From: Halalkalibacter suaedae
GTDB lineage: Bacteria > Bacillota > Bacilli > Bacillales > Bacillaceae_D
Reading direction: 5' to 3'
Length of the DNA: 64,000 nt
Assembly (NCBI RefSeq): GCF_017939705.1
Contig: NZ_JAGKSQ010000006.1
Coordinates: 1-64,000, forward strand
Both the position numbers and the translations under genes were made by a program. This document shows, piece after piece, positions 17,582 to 26,064 of the stretch. The number at the start of each line of letters is the position of its first letter. Within the stretch, counting starts at the first letter, position 1. The notes beneath the pieces are model-generated. The model made no database searches, was not told where the DNA came from, and saw only the letters and a program-made list of their open reading frames with translations.

Positions 17582-18136
17582 GTGATTTTAAAGAAACGAG
17601 ACGTTGCAGATTGTCATGCTCTTTATGAATTATTAGTTGATCCGGCTGTGTTCCCTTTTGTACGTCAAAAAGCATATTCGTATGATGAGTTTGTATTCAT
17701 GACGAAGCAGACAATTGAAGCTGAAGAGCGCGGCGAGCTCATTTCACGTACGATTGTTGATGAGTGGGGATCACCAATTGGGACTATCAATTTATTTGAT
17801 ATTTCAGAGCGAAGTGGTTTTTTAGGAACTTGGATTGGCAAGCCTTATTTTGGTAAAGGCTATAATAAGCTTGCAAAAGACGCCTTTTTTGAAGAACTAT
17901 TTTTTTCATGTGACATCCAAACAGTTTTTATGCGTATACGTAAGGAAAATATACGTTCATATATGGCAGCTGCAAAATTAGAGTATTGTACGTTAGCGAA
18001 TGAGATTCGCCGTGATGTGTATGAGCAACTCAATCAGCAAGCCGATGTGTATAATCTATTTCAAATTGAAAAAGACCAATACCACCTGCACTTAATGAGA
18101 ACGGTTCATGAAGATCTAGAAATAAAAGAAGCTTAG
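17582..18136 (+). CDS. GNAT family N-acetyltransferase behind a structured leader
   Basis: A 184-residue acetyltransferase of the RimJ/RimL-like GNAT type. Strands carrying GTINLFDIS, then GTWIGKPYFGKGYNKLAKDAF, correspond to motif A (the acetyl-CoA pyrophosphate loop, G-K-G-Y-N/G). VFMRIRKENIRSYMAAAKL corresponds to motif B, with the N-x-x-S-x-x-x-x-x-K pattern. The substrate is unknown. The start is GTG 17582, with AAGGAGGG 6 nt upstream inside the leader's last hairpin, so expression is probably conditional. It lies between yfhF and yfhE, which are adjacent in B. subtilis, so it is an insertion in a conserved block. Confidence 0.85.
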   Translation: MILKKRDVADCHALYELLVDPAVFPFVRQKAYSYDEFVFMTKQTIEAEERGELISRTIVDEWGSPIGTINLFDISERSGFLGTWIGKPYFGKGYNKLAKDAFFEELFFSCDIQTVFMRIRKENIRSYMAAAKLEYCTLANEIRRDVYEQLNQQADVYNLFQIEKDQYHLHLMRTVHEDLEIKEA

Positions 18137-18198
18137 GAGATTAAACTTTTTAATTATTGACCACACTTAAACTATCCTAATAGAAAGTGGTGGTTAAT

Positions 18199-18321
18199 AT
18201 GGAAAGCAAAAAACGCCGAGCACAAGAAGAACGAAGCACGTTACGTAAAGCCCAAGAAGTTAATTTTGCTTCTGAGTTTAAGGCCGCTGATCGTGCTGCT
18301 AGAAGAAGTAACGAGAAATAG
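18199..18321 (+). CDS. yfhE: YfhE-like small basic protein
   Basis: A 40-residue, very basic and charged protein with the pattern KAQEV-NFASEFKAADRAA. This fits the YfhE family of tiny Bacillaceae proteins as I recall it (T-L-x-K-A-Q-E-V, then E-F-K-x-A-D). The SD is weak (AGTGGTGG, 5 nt before the ATG). Its place in the yfhEFG block supports the name. It is followed by a strong terminator that closes the block. Function is unknown. Confidence 0.7.
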   Translation: MESKKRRAQEERSTLRKAQEVNFASEFKAADRAARRSNEK

Positions 18322-18363
18322 ATTTCCGAGCTTTAAAAGCATCAGAACAATGAAGCAATAATG

Positions 18364-18403
18364 AGCAGACAAAAGGACAGTTGCCCTTTTGTCTGCTTTT
18401 TTT
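18364..18403 (+). terminator. Terminator after yfhE
   Basis: AGCAGACAAAAGG (18364-18376) pairs with CCTTTTGTCTGCT (18385-18397), loop 8 nt, then a T-run to 18403. From here to the ectA promoter (about 220 bp) I see no gene or other conserved element. Confidence 0.9.
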
Positions 18404-18628
18404 AATCTTTTTATGAAAAATTATGTGTATTTTTTCATAAAAACTAGTTTTTTAATATTATCTTCAATCCCTTACCATTACTAGTGTTAGATTACTTCAC
18501 CCTAAACAGGCTTTTTTCAATTCGTAAGAAATCATCACCATTTAGTAGCATTTACAGCAATGATTGCCCTTACTTCTCTTAACCCTTTCTAATGGTGTCT
18601 CAGCACGATTAATCCCCTCATACCTCAG

Positions 18629-18657
18629 TTGCGTTTAAATTTTGATCACCTTATGAT
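18629..18657 (+). promoter_or_regulatory. Promoter of the ectABC operon
   Basis: TTGCGT (18629-18634) and TATGAT (18652-18657) are separated by exactly 17 bp, a SigA-type promoter. Transcription would start near 18,664. That is the position of the first in-frame GTG of ectA, which therefore could only act as a leaderless start. Confidence 0.65.
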
Positions 18658-18696
18658 AATTAAGTGATTAAAACAAGACGTAAGGGGGACACCGAC

Positions 18697-19215
18697 ATTA
18701 AAAGTCAAACGGCTCCTGCTGCTGTTAAGTCAAAGTCAGTTGTTTTTAGTAAACCGACCGTTGAAGATGGTGCAGGAATGTGGGAATTAGTAAATGAATC
18801 AACACTCGATCAGAATTCTGCTTACAAGTACATTATGATGTGTGAGTTTTTCGCAGAAACGTGTGTTGTCGCAAAAGAAGACGACAAGATTGTTGGCTTC
18901 GTCACAGCTTTCATTCCTCCAGAGCGACAAGATGTTGTATTTGTATGGCAAATTGGAGTCCATTCAACGCAGCGAGGTAAAGGTCTAGCATCTAAGTTAT
19001 TAAAAGAGCTTGTCAGCCGACCTGGTTGTAAGAATGTAGAATTCGTCGAGGCGACGATCACTCCATCCAATGAAGCATCTCAAGCCTTGTTCCGTCGATT
19101 AGCTAAGTCTTATGATACTAAATGCGAAGTAAAAGAATGTTTCTCTGAGGATCTATTTCCAGAAGAAGGACATGAGGAAGAACTCACATTCAGAGTCGGT
19201 CCTATTAAACATTAA
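18697..19215 (+). CDS. ectA: L-2,4-diaminobutyrate N-acetyltransferase EctA, probable AUU start
   Basis: A GNAT enzyme acetylating diaminobutyrate with acetyl-CoA, the second step of ectoine synthesis. FSKPTVEDGAGMWELV, SAYKYIMMCEFFAETCVVA and the acetyl-CoA loop HSTQRGKGLASKLL are EctA hallmarks. The start is unusual. The only well-spaced SD is AAGGGGG at 18682-18688, and the codon 8 nt behind it, in frame, is ATT at 18697 (172 residues). The GTG at 18664 has no SD and coincides with the predicted transcription start; the next ATG lies deep in the conserved domain. The choice of ATT is an inference. First gene of ectABC. Confidence 0.85.
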   Translation: MKSQTAPAAVKSKSVVFSKPTVEDGAGMWELVNESTLDQNSAYKYIMMCEFFAETCVVAKEDDKIVGFVTAFIPPERQDVVFVWQIGVHSTQRGKGLASKLLKELVSRPGCKNVEFVEATITPSNEASQALFRRLAKSYDTKCEVKECFSEDLFPEEGHEEELTFRVGPIKH

Positions 19216-19295
19216 GCATTATGAATATGACATCATTATCAGGAACGCCAAAACAATATTACCTATAGATTAGGTAACAGGAGGAGAATGAGAAG

Positions 19296-20579
19296 ATGAG
19301 TCAAACAGATATGAGTATTTTTGAAAAGCTAGAGTCAGAGGTTCGTAGTTATGTACGTAGTTTTCCAACCGTTTTTACTAAAGCAAAGAATTATAAAATG
19401 TGGGATGAGCAGGGTAAGGAGTATATAGACTTTTTCTCTGGTGCTGGTGCATTAAATTATGGCCATAATGATCCTCATATGAAATCGAAATTAGTTGATT
19501 ATATTTTAAGTGATGGAATTACTCATTCACTTGATATGGCAACAACTGCAAAAGCAGAATTTTTAACTACATTTAACGATGTAATTCTAAAACCAAGAAA
19601 TTTAGACTATAAGGTGATGTTTCCTGGACCAACTGGAACAAACACTGTTGAAAGTGCATTAAAGCTTGCACGTAAAGTAACAGGTCGTACAGAAGTTATT
19701 AGTTTTACAAACGGGTTCCACGGTATGACAATTGGTGCATTATCAGTAACTGGTAACGCCTTTAAGCGTAAAGGTGCAGGTGTTCCATTACAAAACGTAA
19801 TAACGATGCCATATGATAGCTTTGTCAATGACAACCTCGACACTCTGGAGTATCTCGAGCGTTTCCTAACGGATGGAGGTAGTGGGGTAGAAATTCCTGC
19901 TGCGATGATCCTCGAGACAGTCCAAGGTGAAGGCGGTATTAATGCTGCAAGATTCGAGTGGCTACAACGTGTAGAAGATATTTGTAAGCGTTGGGGTATC
20001 CTATTAATTATAGATGATGTTCAAGCAGGTGTTGGTCGTACTGGAACATTCTTCAGCTTTGAAAAGGCTGGAATTAAGCCAGACATCGTTTGTATGTCTA
20101 AGTCAATTGGTGGTATGGGGCTTCCACTTGCCATTACATTGATTCGTCCAGATCTTGATATTTTCGCACCTGGTGAACACAATGGTACATTCCGTGGAAA
20201 TAACCATGCATTTGTTACAGCAACAGCTGCACTTTCTTACTGGGAAGACCCTAATTTCGAAAAAGGAATTGAGACTCGTTCAAAACGCATGTTTGCTTTC
20301 CTAGAGCGTTTAGTTGCTGATTACCCTGAATTAAAGGGTGAAGCTAAAGGGCGTGGCTATATGGTAGGTATTTCTTCAGAAGTAGACGGCTTATCTCCAA
20401 AGATTGCTGCAGAAGCGTTCAAACGCGGTTTAATCATGGAGACATCTGGTCCAAAGGATGAAGTATTCAAATTATTCCCGCCACTAACAATTGATGATGA
20501 AGGTCTAGAAAAAGGCTTTGCAATTATTGAAGATAGTATTAAAGCAGTTCTTGGTGCAAAAGAACTTGTAACATCTTAA
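19296..20579 (+). CDS. ectB: Diaminobutyrate-2-oxoglutarate transaminase EctB
   Basis: A class III PLP aminotransferase making L-2,4-diaminobutyrate from aspartate semialdehyde and glutamate, the first step of ectoine synthesis. Of its 427 residues, the PLP lysine is K269 in [34 protein letters not shown] and [13 protein letters not shown] are the substrate and cofactor segments characteristic of EctB. GGAGG lies 11 nt before the ATG at 19296. There are 80 bp between ectA and ectB with no terminator, consistent with one operon. Confidence 0.97.
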   Translation: MSQTDMSIFEKLESEVRSYVRSFPTVFTKAKNYKMWDEQGKEYIDFFSGAGALNYGHNDPHMKSKLVDYILSDGITHSLDMATTAKAEFLTTFNDVILKPRNLDYKVMFPGPTGTNTVESALKLARKVTGRTEVISFTNGFHGMTIGALSVTGNAFKRKGAGVPLQNVITMPYDSFVNDNLDTLEYLERFLTDGGSGVEIPAAMILETVQGEGGINAARFEWLQRVEDICKRWGILLIIDDVQAGVGRTGTFFSFEKAGIKPDIVCMSKSIGGMGLPLAITLIRPDLDIFAPGEHNGTFRGNNHAFVTATAALSYWEDPNFEKGIETRSKRMFAFLERLVADYPELKGEAKGRGYMVGISSEVDGLSPKIAAEAFKRGLIMETSGPKDEVFKLFPPLTIDDEGLEKGFAIIEDSIKAVLGAKELVTS

Positions 20580-20643
20580 TCTAAGGGGAGACCGACTCCC
20601 CTACATATTGTAAAAAATTTCTTAACATACGGAGGTAATATCG

Positions 20644-21030
20644 ATGAAAGTTGTTAAATTACAAGATGTCCTAGGTACAGAGCAAGAAGTAGATGGTGGA
20701 AATTGGATTAGCCGACGTCTAGTCCTAAAGAAAGATGGCATGGGCTACTCTGTACACGATACAATCATTAAAGCAGGTACAGAAACTCATATCTGGTACC
20801 AAAATCACTTAGAGTCTGTTTATTGTATTGAAGGCGAAGGTGAAGTTGAAACAATTGCAGATGGAAAAGTATGGCCAATTAAAAAAGACGAAATCTATGT
20901 ACTAGATAAAAACGATGAGCATCTTCTACGTGCAACAACTGACATGCGCATGGTTTGTGTATTCAACCCACCAATCACAGGTAGAGAAGTACATGATGAG
21001 AACGGTGTTTATCCGGTAGATGAAGACTAA
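20644..21030 (+). CDS. ectC: L-ectoine synthase EctC
   Basis: A cupin-fold cyclase converting N-gamma-acetyl-diaminobutyrate to ectoine, 128 residues as usual. [23 protein letters not shown] carries the presumed iron-binding and substrate residues, and [13 protein letters not shown] completes the second cupin motif. CGGAGG is 8 nt upstream. No ectD hydroxylase follows, so only ectoine, not hydroxyectoine, is predicted from this locus. The operon ends at the hairpins directly after it. Confidence 0.97.
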   Translation: MKVVKLQDVLGTEQEVDGGNWISRRLVLKKDGMGYSVHDTIIKAGTETHIWYQNHLESVYCIEGEGEVETIADGKVWPIKKDEIYVLDKNDEHLLRATTDMRMVCVFNPPITGREVHDENGVYPVDED

Positions 21031-21063
21031 AAAAGTGTCCCTCGGGACACTTCAAGCATTAAC

Positions 21064-21103
21064 AAAAGGCTTTTGAGATTCATTTCTCAAAGGTCTTTTA
21101 TTT
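21064..21103 (+). terminator. Terminator of ectABC
   Basis: A 15-bp stem (21064-21078 with 21085-21099, including GU pairs) with a 6-nt loop ends in TTTTATTT. A smaller hairpin, AAGTGTCC/GGACACTT (21033-21052), lies just after the ectC stop. Confidence 0.75.
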
Positions 21104-21318
21104 CGTCTACATAAATTGATAAAAATAAAAAAGCTAATTAAATGGCGACATAAATAGGTTTGAAACTACCTTTCCAGTACAGAGCAATTAATTGGCACCA
21201 CGCTTATTTAAACATATTGCCATTCACCGTAGACTTGTAATCACTATATTACAGAAAGAACCCTTTCTAAAGTTCTATGAGTATAACAGTTATAAATAGA
21301 TTCCCATTTCTCATCTTA

Positions 21319-21453
21319 CAAAGCGGACGGAATGGGCGGGTCGACTCCTGCAGGAAGAAAGGACAGGTTGAAATCCACCGGCGTAGCCGGTTAGTTCAAC
21401 GCCCGCCTGCGGAAAGCGTACCCCCCATTCCGGTAGCGGAGTCGCAGCATCTT
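21319..21453. repeat. Covarying 135-bp hairpin repeat, copy 1
   Basis: First of three copies (see also 25694 and 56408). It begins CAAAGCGGACGG and ends near CGGTAGCGGAG. The outer stem is GGAATGGG/CCCATTCC and then GGGT/ACCC. The inner stem is GTTGAA/TTCAAC, capped by ACCGGC/GCCGGT. Bases differing from the other copies change in pairs. The rest of the 21,104-21,537 gap shows only an AAGTGTCC-type hairpin at 21,479-21,506, probably the terminator of the next minus-strand gene. Reading frames through this repeat are artefacts. Confidence 0.9.
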
Positions 21454-21537
21454 AACATGGCAATTTTACTACTACAAAAAAAGTGTCCCTCTGGACAATT
21501 TTTTGTTTGTTCTTATGGTGTTTTACCAAAACCTGCC

Positions 21538-21834
21538 TTAATGTAGGTAAAGTGGTTGAAAAGAAAGGTCCTCTTTCTTTATACCTAATTTGCCCAAAAA
21601 TTCATAAACGTCACCAAACGTATCAACAGGGTACTGTGTTTTACATAGATGGTTTGTTTGACTTATATTTTGTAAGAACTTTTTATCTTGAGCTAAATCC
21701 TTTTGCAGCTGTAACAGTAGTTCAAGCACCTCATTATCCTTTTCAAACGTGACATGACCATCACTTTCATTAAAATAAACAATTAGAGGTACTTGTGTGT
21801 TCGGATGAACAATATGTGCCTTAAAGAGGTTCAT
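21538..21834 (-). CDS. Hypothetical protein, 98 aa
   Basis: A 98-residue soluble protein that I do not recognise. It has a beta-strand-rich start (FKAHIVHPNTQVPLIVYFNE), a central charged helix (DNEVLELLLQLQKDLAQDKKF) and a C-terminal DTFGDVYEFLGKLG segment. GGAGGAGG lies 3-6 nt before the ATG, an unusually close but strong SD. It stands alone between the ectoine operon and the EAL-domain gene. The ORF is credible from its SD and codon use; function is unknown. Confidence 0.6.
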   Translation of the reverse strand: MNLFKAHIVHPNTQVPLIVYFNESDGHVTFEKDNEVLELLLQLQKDLAQDKKFLQNISQTNHLCKTQYPVDTFGDVYEFLGKLGIKKEDLSFQPLYLH

Positions 21835-21890
21835 GCTCCTCCTCCTTTAATCCTTAGTACACTAACTATATACAGTAGTTGAAAAAAATA

Positions 21891-23813
21891 TCAAGAATTT
21901 TCACTTAACATTAAAGAACGATTATATTGATTAGTCATTTTTCGAAGCCTCATTTGTAAAATAGTTATCTGCGATGTCAGCTCTTCTGGAGGAAGTGGCT
22001 TACTTATTAGATATCCTTGAATGATCTCACACCCATTGCTGTATAGTAATCTTAGTTGCTCTTCTGTCTCGACTCCTTCGACAACCGTTTCCAATTTGAG
22101 GTGCTGAGTCATCTTAATGATCGAGGAGATTAGTGTCGCTGCTTTATCATCAAAGGTGATCTCAGAAACAAATGATCGATCTACCTTTACTATATCAATA
22201 GGTAAATTATTTATTTGATGAAGCGAACTAAATCCTGTACCAAAATCATCAATACTTATTTTAAGTCCAATTTCTTTTAAGCGTGTCACACTTTTAATAA
22301 TATTGCCCTTATCCATTGCCATTGTTTCTGTAATTTCAATTTCTAGACTTTCTGCAGGTAGGTTGTTCAGTCTGAGAGACAATTCAATCTTCTCCGCCAG
22401 ATTTTGCTGGAACAGTTGGCTAACAGAGAGATTAATCGATACAGAAGGAATATTTATTCCTGCATCTAGCCACTTCCTTAACTGCAAACACGCTTCTTGA
22501 ATAACCCATTCCCCAATCGGAAGAATCAAACCCGTACTCTCAGCAAGCTGGATAAAGCCAGGAGGATAAATCATACTTCCATTAGGATGTGCCCAACGAA
22601 TTAATGCCTCGACCCCAACTAACTTCCCAGTTCTAAGGTTCATTTTAGGCTGATAGTGTAACAGAAGCTCATGATTCTCAATTGCCTTTCTTAAATCAGA
22701 TTCAATTTGGACTTGTTTTCCTTGTTCTGTCTTCATTGAATGCTGATAGAAAGCCAGCGGTTCATGATTTTCCCTGGCGTGCTCAAGGGCGTACTGAGCA
22801 TTTTGCTGTAAATCCGTATGACTTTCCCCTTCATTATAGAAATGAGTTATACCAATTGTTGCAGTAAGGAAAAATTCATATTGCTCAACATGAATTGGTC
22901 TTTCCACTAAAAGAATGAAACGTTTCAGTAGTTTACTCATTTGTTTCGATGTCCTCAGTTGCCCATCAATGACCGCAAATCGACTATCACTTATTTTAGC
23001 AACACTCATCTTGTCACTGAGTATCGGTCTTATTCGGTCCGCTAGAACTGTAACAACTTCCTCTGCAATAGGCTGTCCAATATGCTTCCTAATGAAGTTC
23101 AACCTATTTACCTTAACAATATAAAATGCAAATGGCTGTCCGACCTTTACTTTATGTGATAAAGTATCTTTTAATCCCTCATAATTTGCAAATTTTGAAA
23201 TCGGATCGTTAAAATACAAATAACGAGCCTGCTCTGCAGCTTGTTCTTGTTTTGTAATATCCGTGATAACTCCACCAATATTCGTTAACTCGCCATTTTC
23301 GGAAAAGATCGGATAAATCTGGTCTTGAACCCATCTAACCTCCCCATCCCTCCGAATAATTCGATATTTCCTTGTAATATTATCCTTAGCTAAGAATGAC
23401 TGCTCACAATTATCTATGGTTAACCTTCCTTTGTCATTTGGATGAATAATTGATTCCCACAATGCAGAATGCTGTAGCATCTCTTCTTTCGTATAACCGA
23501 AAAGATCATACACATAATCTGAAACCCGGATCATTTTCTTTGTTTTAATTTCCTGAAGCCAGACAACCGAATGCACAGCCCCATACATACTTTCAATTTG
23601 GTTTTGTGCTTCATTCCGCTCTCTTATCCTCTTCACAAATAATATATAAAATGGCACAAATGCACTAATAAAAATACCATCAAATAGTAATCGAATCCAA
23701 TTTTGATAAAATGAAAAAAGTGGTAAAATATAATGGTATAATAAATGTAATATTAGTATACCTACTATTAATATGAGCATACGATTAATAGTAAATAAGT
23801 ACTTTTTCTTCAT
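21891..23813 (-). CDS. Membrane PAS-GGDEF(degenerate)-EAL protein, probable c-di-GMP phosphodiesterase
   Basis: A 640-residue signalling protein. Two transmembrane helices occupy about residues 8-60. A PAS domain follows (about 70-195, with YDLFGYTKEEML and RRDGEVRWVQD), then a GGDEF-type domain (200-360), then EAL (370-625). The GGDEF motif is replaced by SDSRF, so cyclase activity is unlikely. The EAL domain keeps GVEALIRW, INLSVSQL, EITET, DDFGTGFSS, KVDRSFV, ETVVEGVET and the final QGYL, so hydrolysis of c-di-GMP is expected. A cre-like 15-mer (23839-23853, one mismatch) lies upstream. No partner genes lie nearby. Confidence 0.92.
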   Translation of the reverse strand: MKKKYLFTINRMLILIVGILILHLLYHYILPLFSFYQNWIRLLFDGIFISAFVPFYILFVKRIRERNEAQNQIESMYGAVHSVVWLQEIKTKKMIRVSDYVYDLFGYTKEEMLQHSALWESIIHPNDKGRLTIDNCEQSFLAKDNITRKYRIIRRDGEVRWVQDQIYPIFSENGELTNIGGVITDITKQEQAAEQARYLYFNDPISKFANYEGLKDTLSHKVKVGQPFAFYIVKVNRLNFIRKHIGQPIAEEVVTVLADRIRPILSDKMSVAKISDSRFAVIDGQLRTSKQMSKLLKRFILLVERPIHVEQYEFFLTATIGITHFYNEGESHTDLQQNAQYALEHARENHEPLAFYQHSMKTEQGKQVQIESDLRKAIENHELLLHYQPKMNLRTGKLVGVEALIRWAHPNGSMIYPPGFIQLAESTGLILPIGEWVIQEACLQLRKWLDAGINIPSVSINLSVSQLFQQNLAEKIELSLRLNNLPAESLEIEITETMAMDKGNIIKSVTRLKEIGLKISIDDFGTGFSSLHQINNLPIDIVKVDRSFVSEITFDDKAATLISSIIKMTQHLKLETVVEGVETEEQLRLLYSNGCEIIQGYLISKPLPPEELTSQITILQMRLRKMTNQYNRSLMLSENS

Positions 23814-23913
23814 GACATGACCCCCAGAGTCAAGCGGAATAAAACGCTTACATATTCTTTTTCAACAATTATCATCAAATTCCTCTATTCTCGCATAAAT
23901 TAGGAGGCAAAAA

Positions 23914-24657
23914 ATGCATTATATTATCCTTACTGGACATTCAAAAGGCTTAGGTCAAGCAATTACACAAATTTTAGCTACTGACACGAATACAACCGTT
24001 ATTTGTATTTCAAGAACAAAGGATCCTGAATTCGAACATGAGCGATGTATTGTACATCCATTTGACTTAAGTCGACATGATCTAATTTTAACACTTATGA
24101 ATGATATTTTCTCAACTATTCCATTAGAAACAGCTGAAAGCATTCATTTAATTAATAATGCTGGCATTCTGGAGCCGATAAAGCCAATCCAGCGTACAAA
24201 TACAGAGGACATGACAAAGAACATTCATGTTAATTTACTTGCTCCGATTCTATTAACAGCTGAATTTATTAGACATACAGAAAGCTTTTCGGGTAATAAG
24301 AGAATTATTAATATCTCTTCTGGGGCTGGAAGTCGACCTATTTTCGGTTGGAGTGGATATGGTGCTGCAAAAGCTGGATTAGATTTGTTTAGTCAGAATG
24401 TCGCAGTCGACCAAGAACAAGCTGATCACCCTGTTCAAATCTGTTCATTTCTTCCAGGCATAATGGATACCAACATGCAGGCAACAATCCGCCAAACATC
24501 TAGTGAAGATTTTGTTGAACTGAAGAAATTTCAGAGCTTTAAAGAAGACGGTCAATTGCTTTCTCCTACTACAGTCGCTAACGTGATCATTAATCTATTG
24601 GTGACTGAAGACTTTCCTAATGGTCAAATTGTGAATGTTCATAACTATATTAATTAA
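23914..24657 (+). CDS. yueD: (S)-benzoin-forming benzil reductase-like SDR (YueD family)
   Basis: A 247-residue short-chain reductase. The N-terminus YIILTGHSKGLGQAI, the block LINNAGILEPIKP and the catalytic SGYGAAKAGLD (YX3K) place it with B. subtilis YueD, an NADPH-dependent benzil reductase related to sepiapterin reductase. The physiological substrate is unknown. AGGAGG lies 7 nt upstream of the ATG. It is a single gene, divergent from the EAL protein and closed by its own terminator. Confidence 0.82.
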   Translation: MHYIILTGHSKGLGQAITQILATDTNTTVICISRTKDPEFEHERCIVHPFDLSRHDLILTLMNDIFSTIPLETAESIHLINNAGILEPIKPIQRTNTEDMTKNIHVNLLAPILLTAEFIRHTESFSGNKRIINISSGAGSRPIFGWSGYGAAKAGLDLFSQNVAVDQEQADHPVQICSFLPGIMDTNMQATIRQTSSEDFVELKKFQSFKEDGQLLSPTTVANVIINLLVTEDFPNGQIVNVHNYIN

Positions 24658-24692
24658 TCCCTAAGTAGTCTCGTTCCTTTCCAAGATAAAAG

Positions 24693-24726
24693 CAGACCAA
24701 ATCTCATATGATTTGGTCTGTTTTTT
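24693..24726 (+). terminator. Terminator after yueD
   Basis: A perfect 11-bp stem CAGACCAAATC/GATTTGGTCTG has a 6-nt loop and is followed by T6. Confidence 0.92.
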
Positions 24727-24766
24727 ATCGATAAATCAATATGAAGCACTGTAATGGAAATATTTT

Positions 24767-25414
24767 TTGACAGCTAACATATTGTCATCCTTTTTTCGTC
24801 AAACTAAAGGTAGAATAAATTCGACAAAATTATATTATGTGAAAGGGCTGAGTAATAATTTGCAAGAACAGATGCTTACTAATATTAATAATCTTGAAGA
24901 TGACCTAACCAAAGCAATAAATCAATATTGGAAGGCTTTTTCTTCATTTGATACATGGCAATTTTGGTTGGCTTGTTTGATGCTTGTTTTACCTTTGATT
25001 GCCTTTTACTTTTTTGTAGATCGAAAGAAATTATTTATCATATGTTTTTTTGGTTACACATACCATGTCTTTTTATCTTATTTTGATGCTTTTATGAACA
25101 GGCATAATTTTTGGGAGTACCCATATTTTTTATTCCCGTTTTTAACCTCAAATATTGCAATTGATGCTGCTTTATTACCTGTTTCATACCTATTATTGTA
25201 TCAATATGTTATAAATAATAATAAAAATTTCTACCTATATAGTTTGTTATTAAGTCTTCTATTTGCATTTGCTTTTGCTGGAGCACTTCAATTGTTAGGG
25301 TTATTTAGACTAACGAATGGTATGAATAATTTCTATCTTCTATTAGTAGATTACGGATTAGCACTACTATCTTACTGGCTAACAAGCATTTTCATTTTCT
25401 TTAGTAAACAGTAA
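24767..25414 (+). CDS. CBO0543-type integral membrane protein, start unresolved
   Basis: A membrane protein of up to 215 residues. About five to six hydrophobic helices follow an amphipathic N-terminal part. The segments FWEYPYFLFPFL, DAALLPVSYLLLYQY and the W-x-F-W start resemble the CBO0543 family of conserved Firmicutes membrane proteins with no assigned function. The 5' end is uncertain. The frame opens with TTG at 24767 without an SD; GTG 24839, TTG 24860 (AAAGGG 12 nt upstream) and ATG 24872 are alternatives, and the conserved part begins only after 24,930. The coordinates give the outer limit. The sequence is AT-richer than its neighbours. Confidence 0.65.
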   Translation: MTANILSSFFRQTKGRINSTKLYYVKGLSNNLQEQMLTNINNLEDDLTKAINQYWKAFSSFDTWQFWLACLMLVLPLIAFYFFVDRKKLFIICFFGYTYHVFLSYFDAFMNRHNFWEYPYFLFPFLTSNIAIDAALLPVSYLLLYQYVINNNKNFYLYSLLLSLLFAFAFAGALQLLGLFRLTNGMNNFYLLLVDYGLALLSYWLTSIFIFFSKQ

Positions 25415-25693
25415 ACAGAACACTAAAGAATAAGGAGTTAACAAAAAAAAAACGCTTGGAATTATTTTTTTGTACCACAAGACAATCGATTCCATATGTG
25501 ACTTAAAGTTGTTTGTTCTTGATTTCTAGCTTCGGACCCACCCTATAAGACTAAAGAGGGGTTCGAAGTAGACTTTTGTGATGAGAACAATATAAATAAA
25601 TCTCGTATACTCGACTACTTCTTTTCTACCAAAAAGTCTTCATATTCTCTTGATATTCACTGTAAGAGAAGATAAAACCATCTTTCCTTTCAT

Positions 25694-25828
25694 CAAAGCG
25701 GACGGGATGGGCGGGCCGACTCCTGCAGGAGGAAAGGGCAGGTTGAAATCCACCGGCAGAGCCGGTTAGTTCAACGCCCGCCTGCGGAAAGCGTGCCCCC
25801 CATCCCGGTAGCGTGTTCGAAGCGACTT
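25694..25828. repeat. Covarying 135-bp hairpin repeat, copy 2
   Basis: Second copy of the element also found at 21319 and 56408. Stems are GGGATGGG/CCCATCCC, GGGC/GCCC, GTTGAA/TTCAAC and ACCGGC/GCCGGT. The 3' end (GCGTGTTCGAAGCGAC) departs from the other copies. It lies in a 650-bp gene-free gap (25415-26064). Confidence 0.9.
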
Positions 25829-25856
25829 TTTACGGCCATTCTCTTTAAATGCCAAT

Positions 25857-25899
25857 AACCTGTCGTCCGTCTCGCTTCACGAGACCTGGTCGACAGGTT
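25857..25899. repeat. Strong hairpin in the 25.4-26.1 kb gap
   Basis: AACCTGTCG (25857-25865) pairs with CGACAGGTT (25891-25899). Inside it GTCTCG (25869-25874) pairs with CGAGAC (25880-25885), loop CTTCA. There is no T-run. It may belong to the degenerate element beside it. Confidence 0.75.
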
Positions 25900-25958
25900 C
25901 AAAATTTGATGCTATCCACTTTTAACTGCTTAAAAATGAGCACCTTTTTACCTTTAGG

Positions 25959-26001
25959 TTCTGCATCCCGCAGTAATCTAAGTATATTACATCCGCTATT
26001 T
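25959..26001. repeat. Degenerate fragment of the MITE-like palindromic element
   Basis: About 43 bp (TGCATCCCGCAG, then TATATTACATCCGCTA) align with the right arm of the element at 46,981-47,228 with roughly 20% differences. It looks like a decayed relic, and no left arm is apparent. Confidence 0.6.
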
Positions 26002-26064
26002 CAAATTTTAGTCAGCGATTTTAGTTCTGTCTCAGCCTCTTTCCCTTTTTGGAACTACAGCTAA

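Noticed and set aside
18664-18666. GTG as the ectA start
   Set aside because: No SD, and it lies on the predicted transcription start; it would add 11 residues foreign to EctA. Kept as the alternative only.
21277-21546. Plus-strand ORF of 89 codons
   Set aside because: It is translated from the 135-bp repeat; a similar frame appears in copy 3 (56456-56722), and both lack an SD and break the stem logic.
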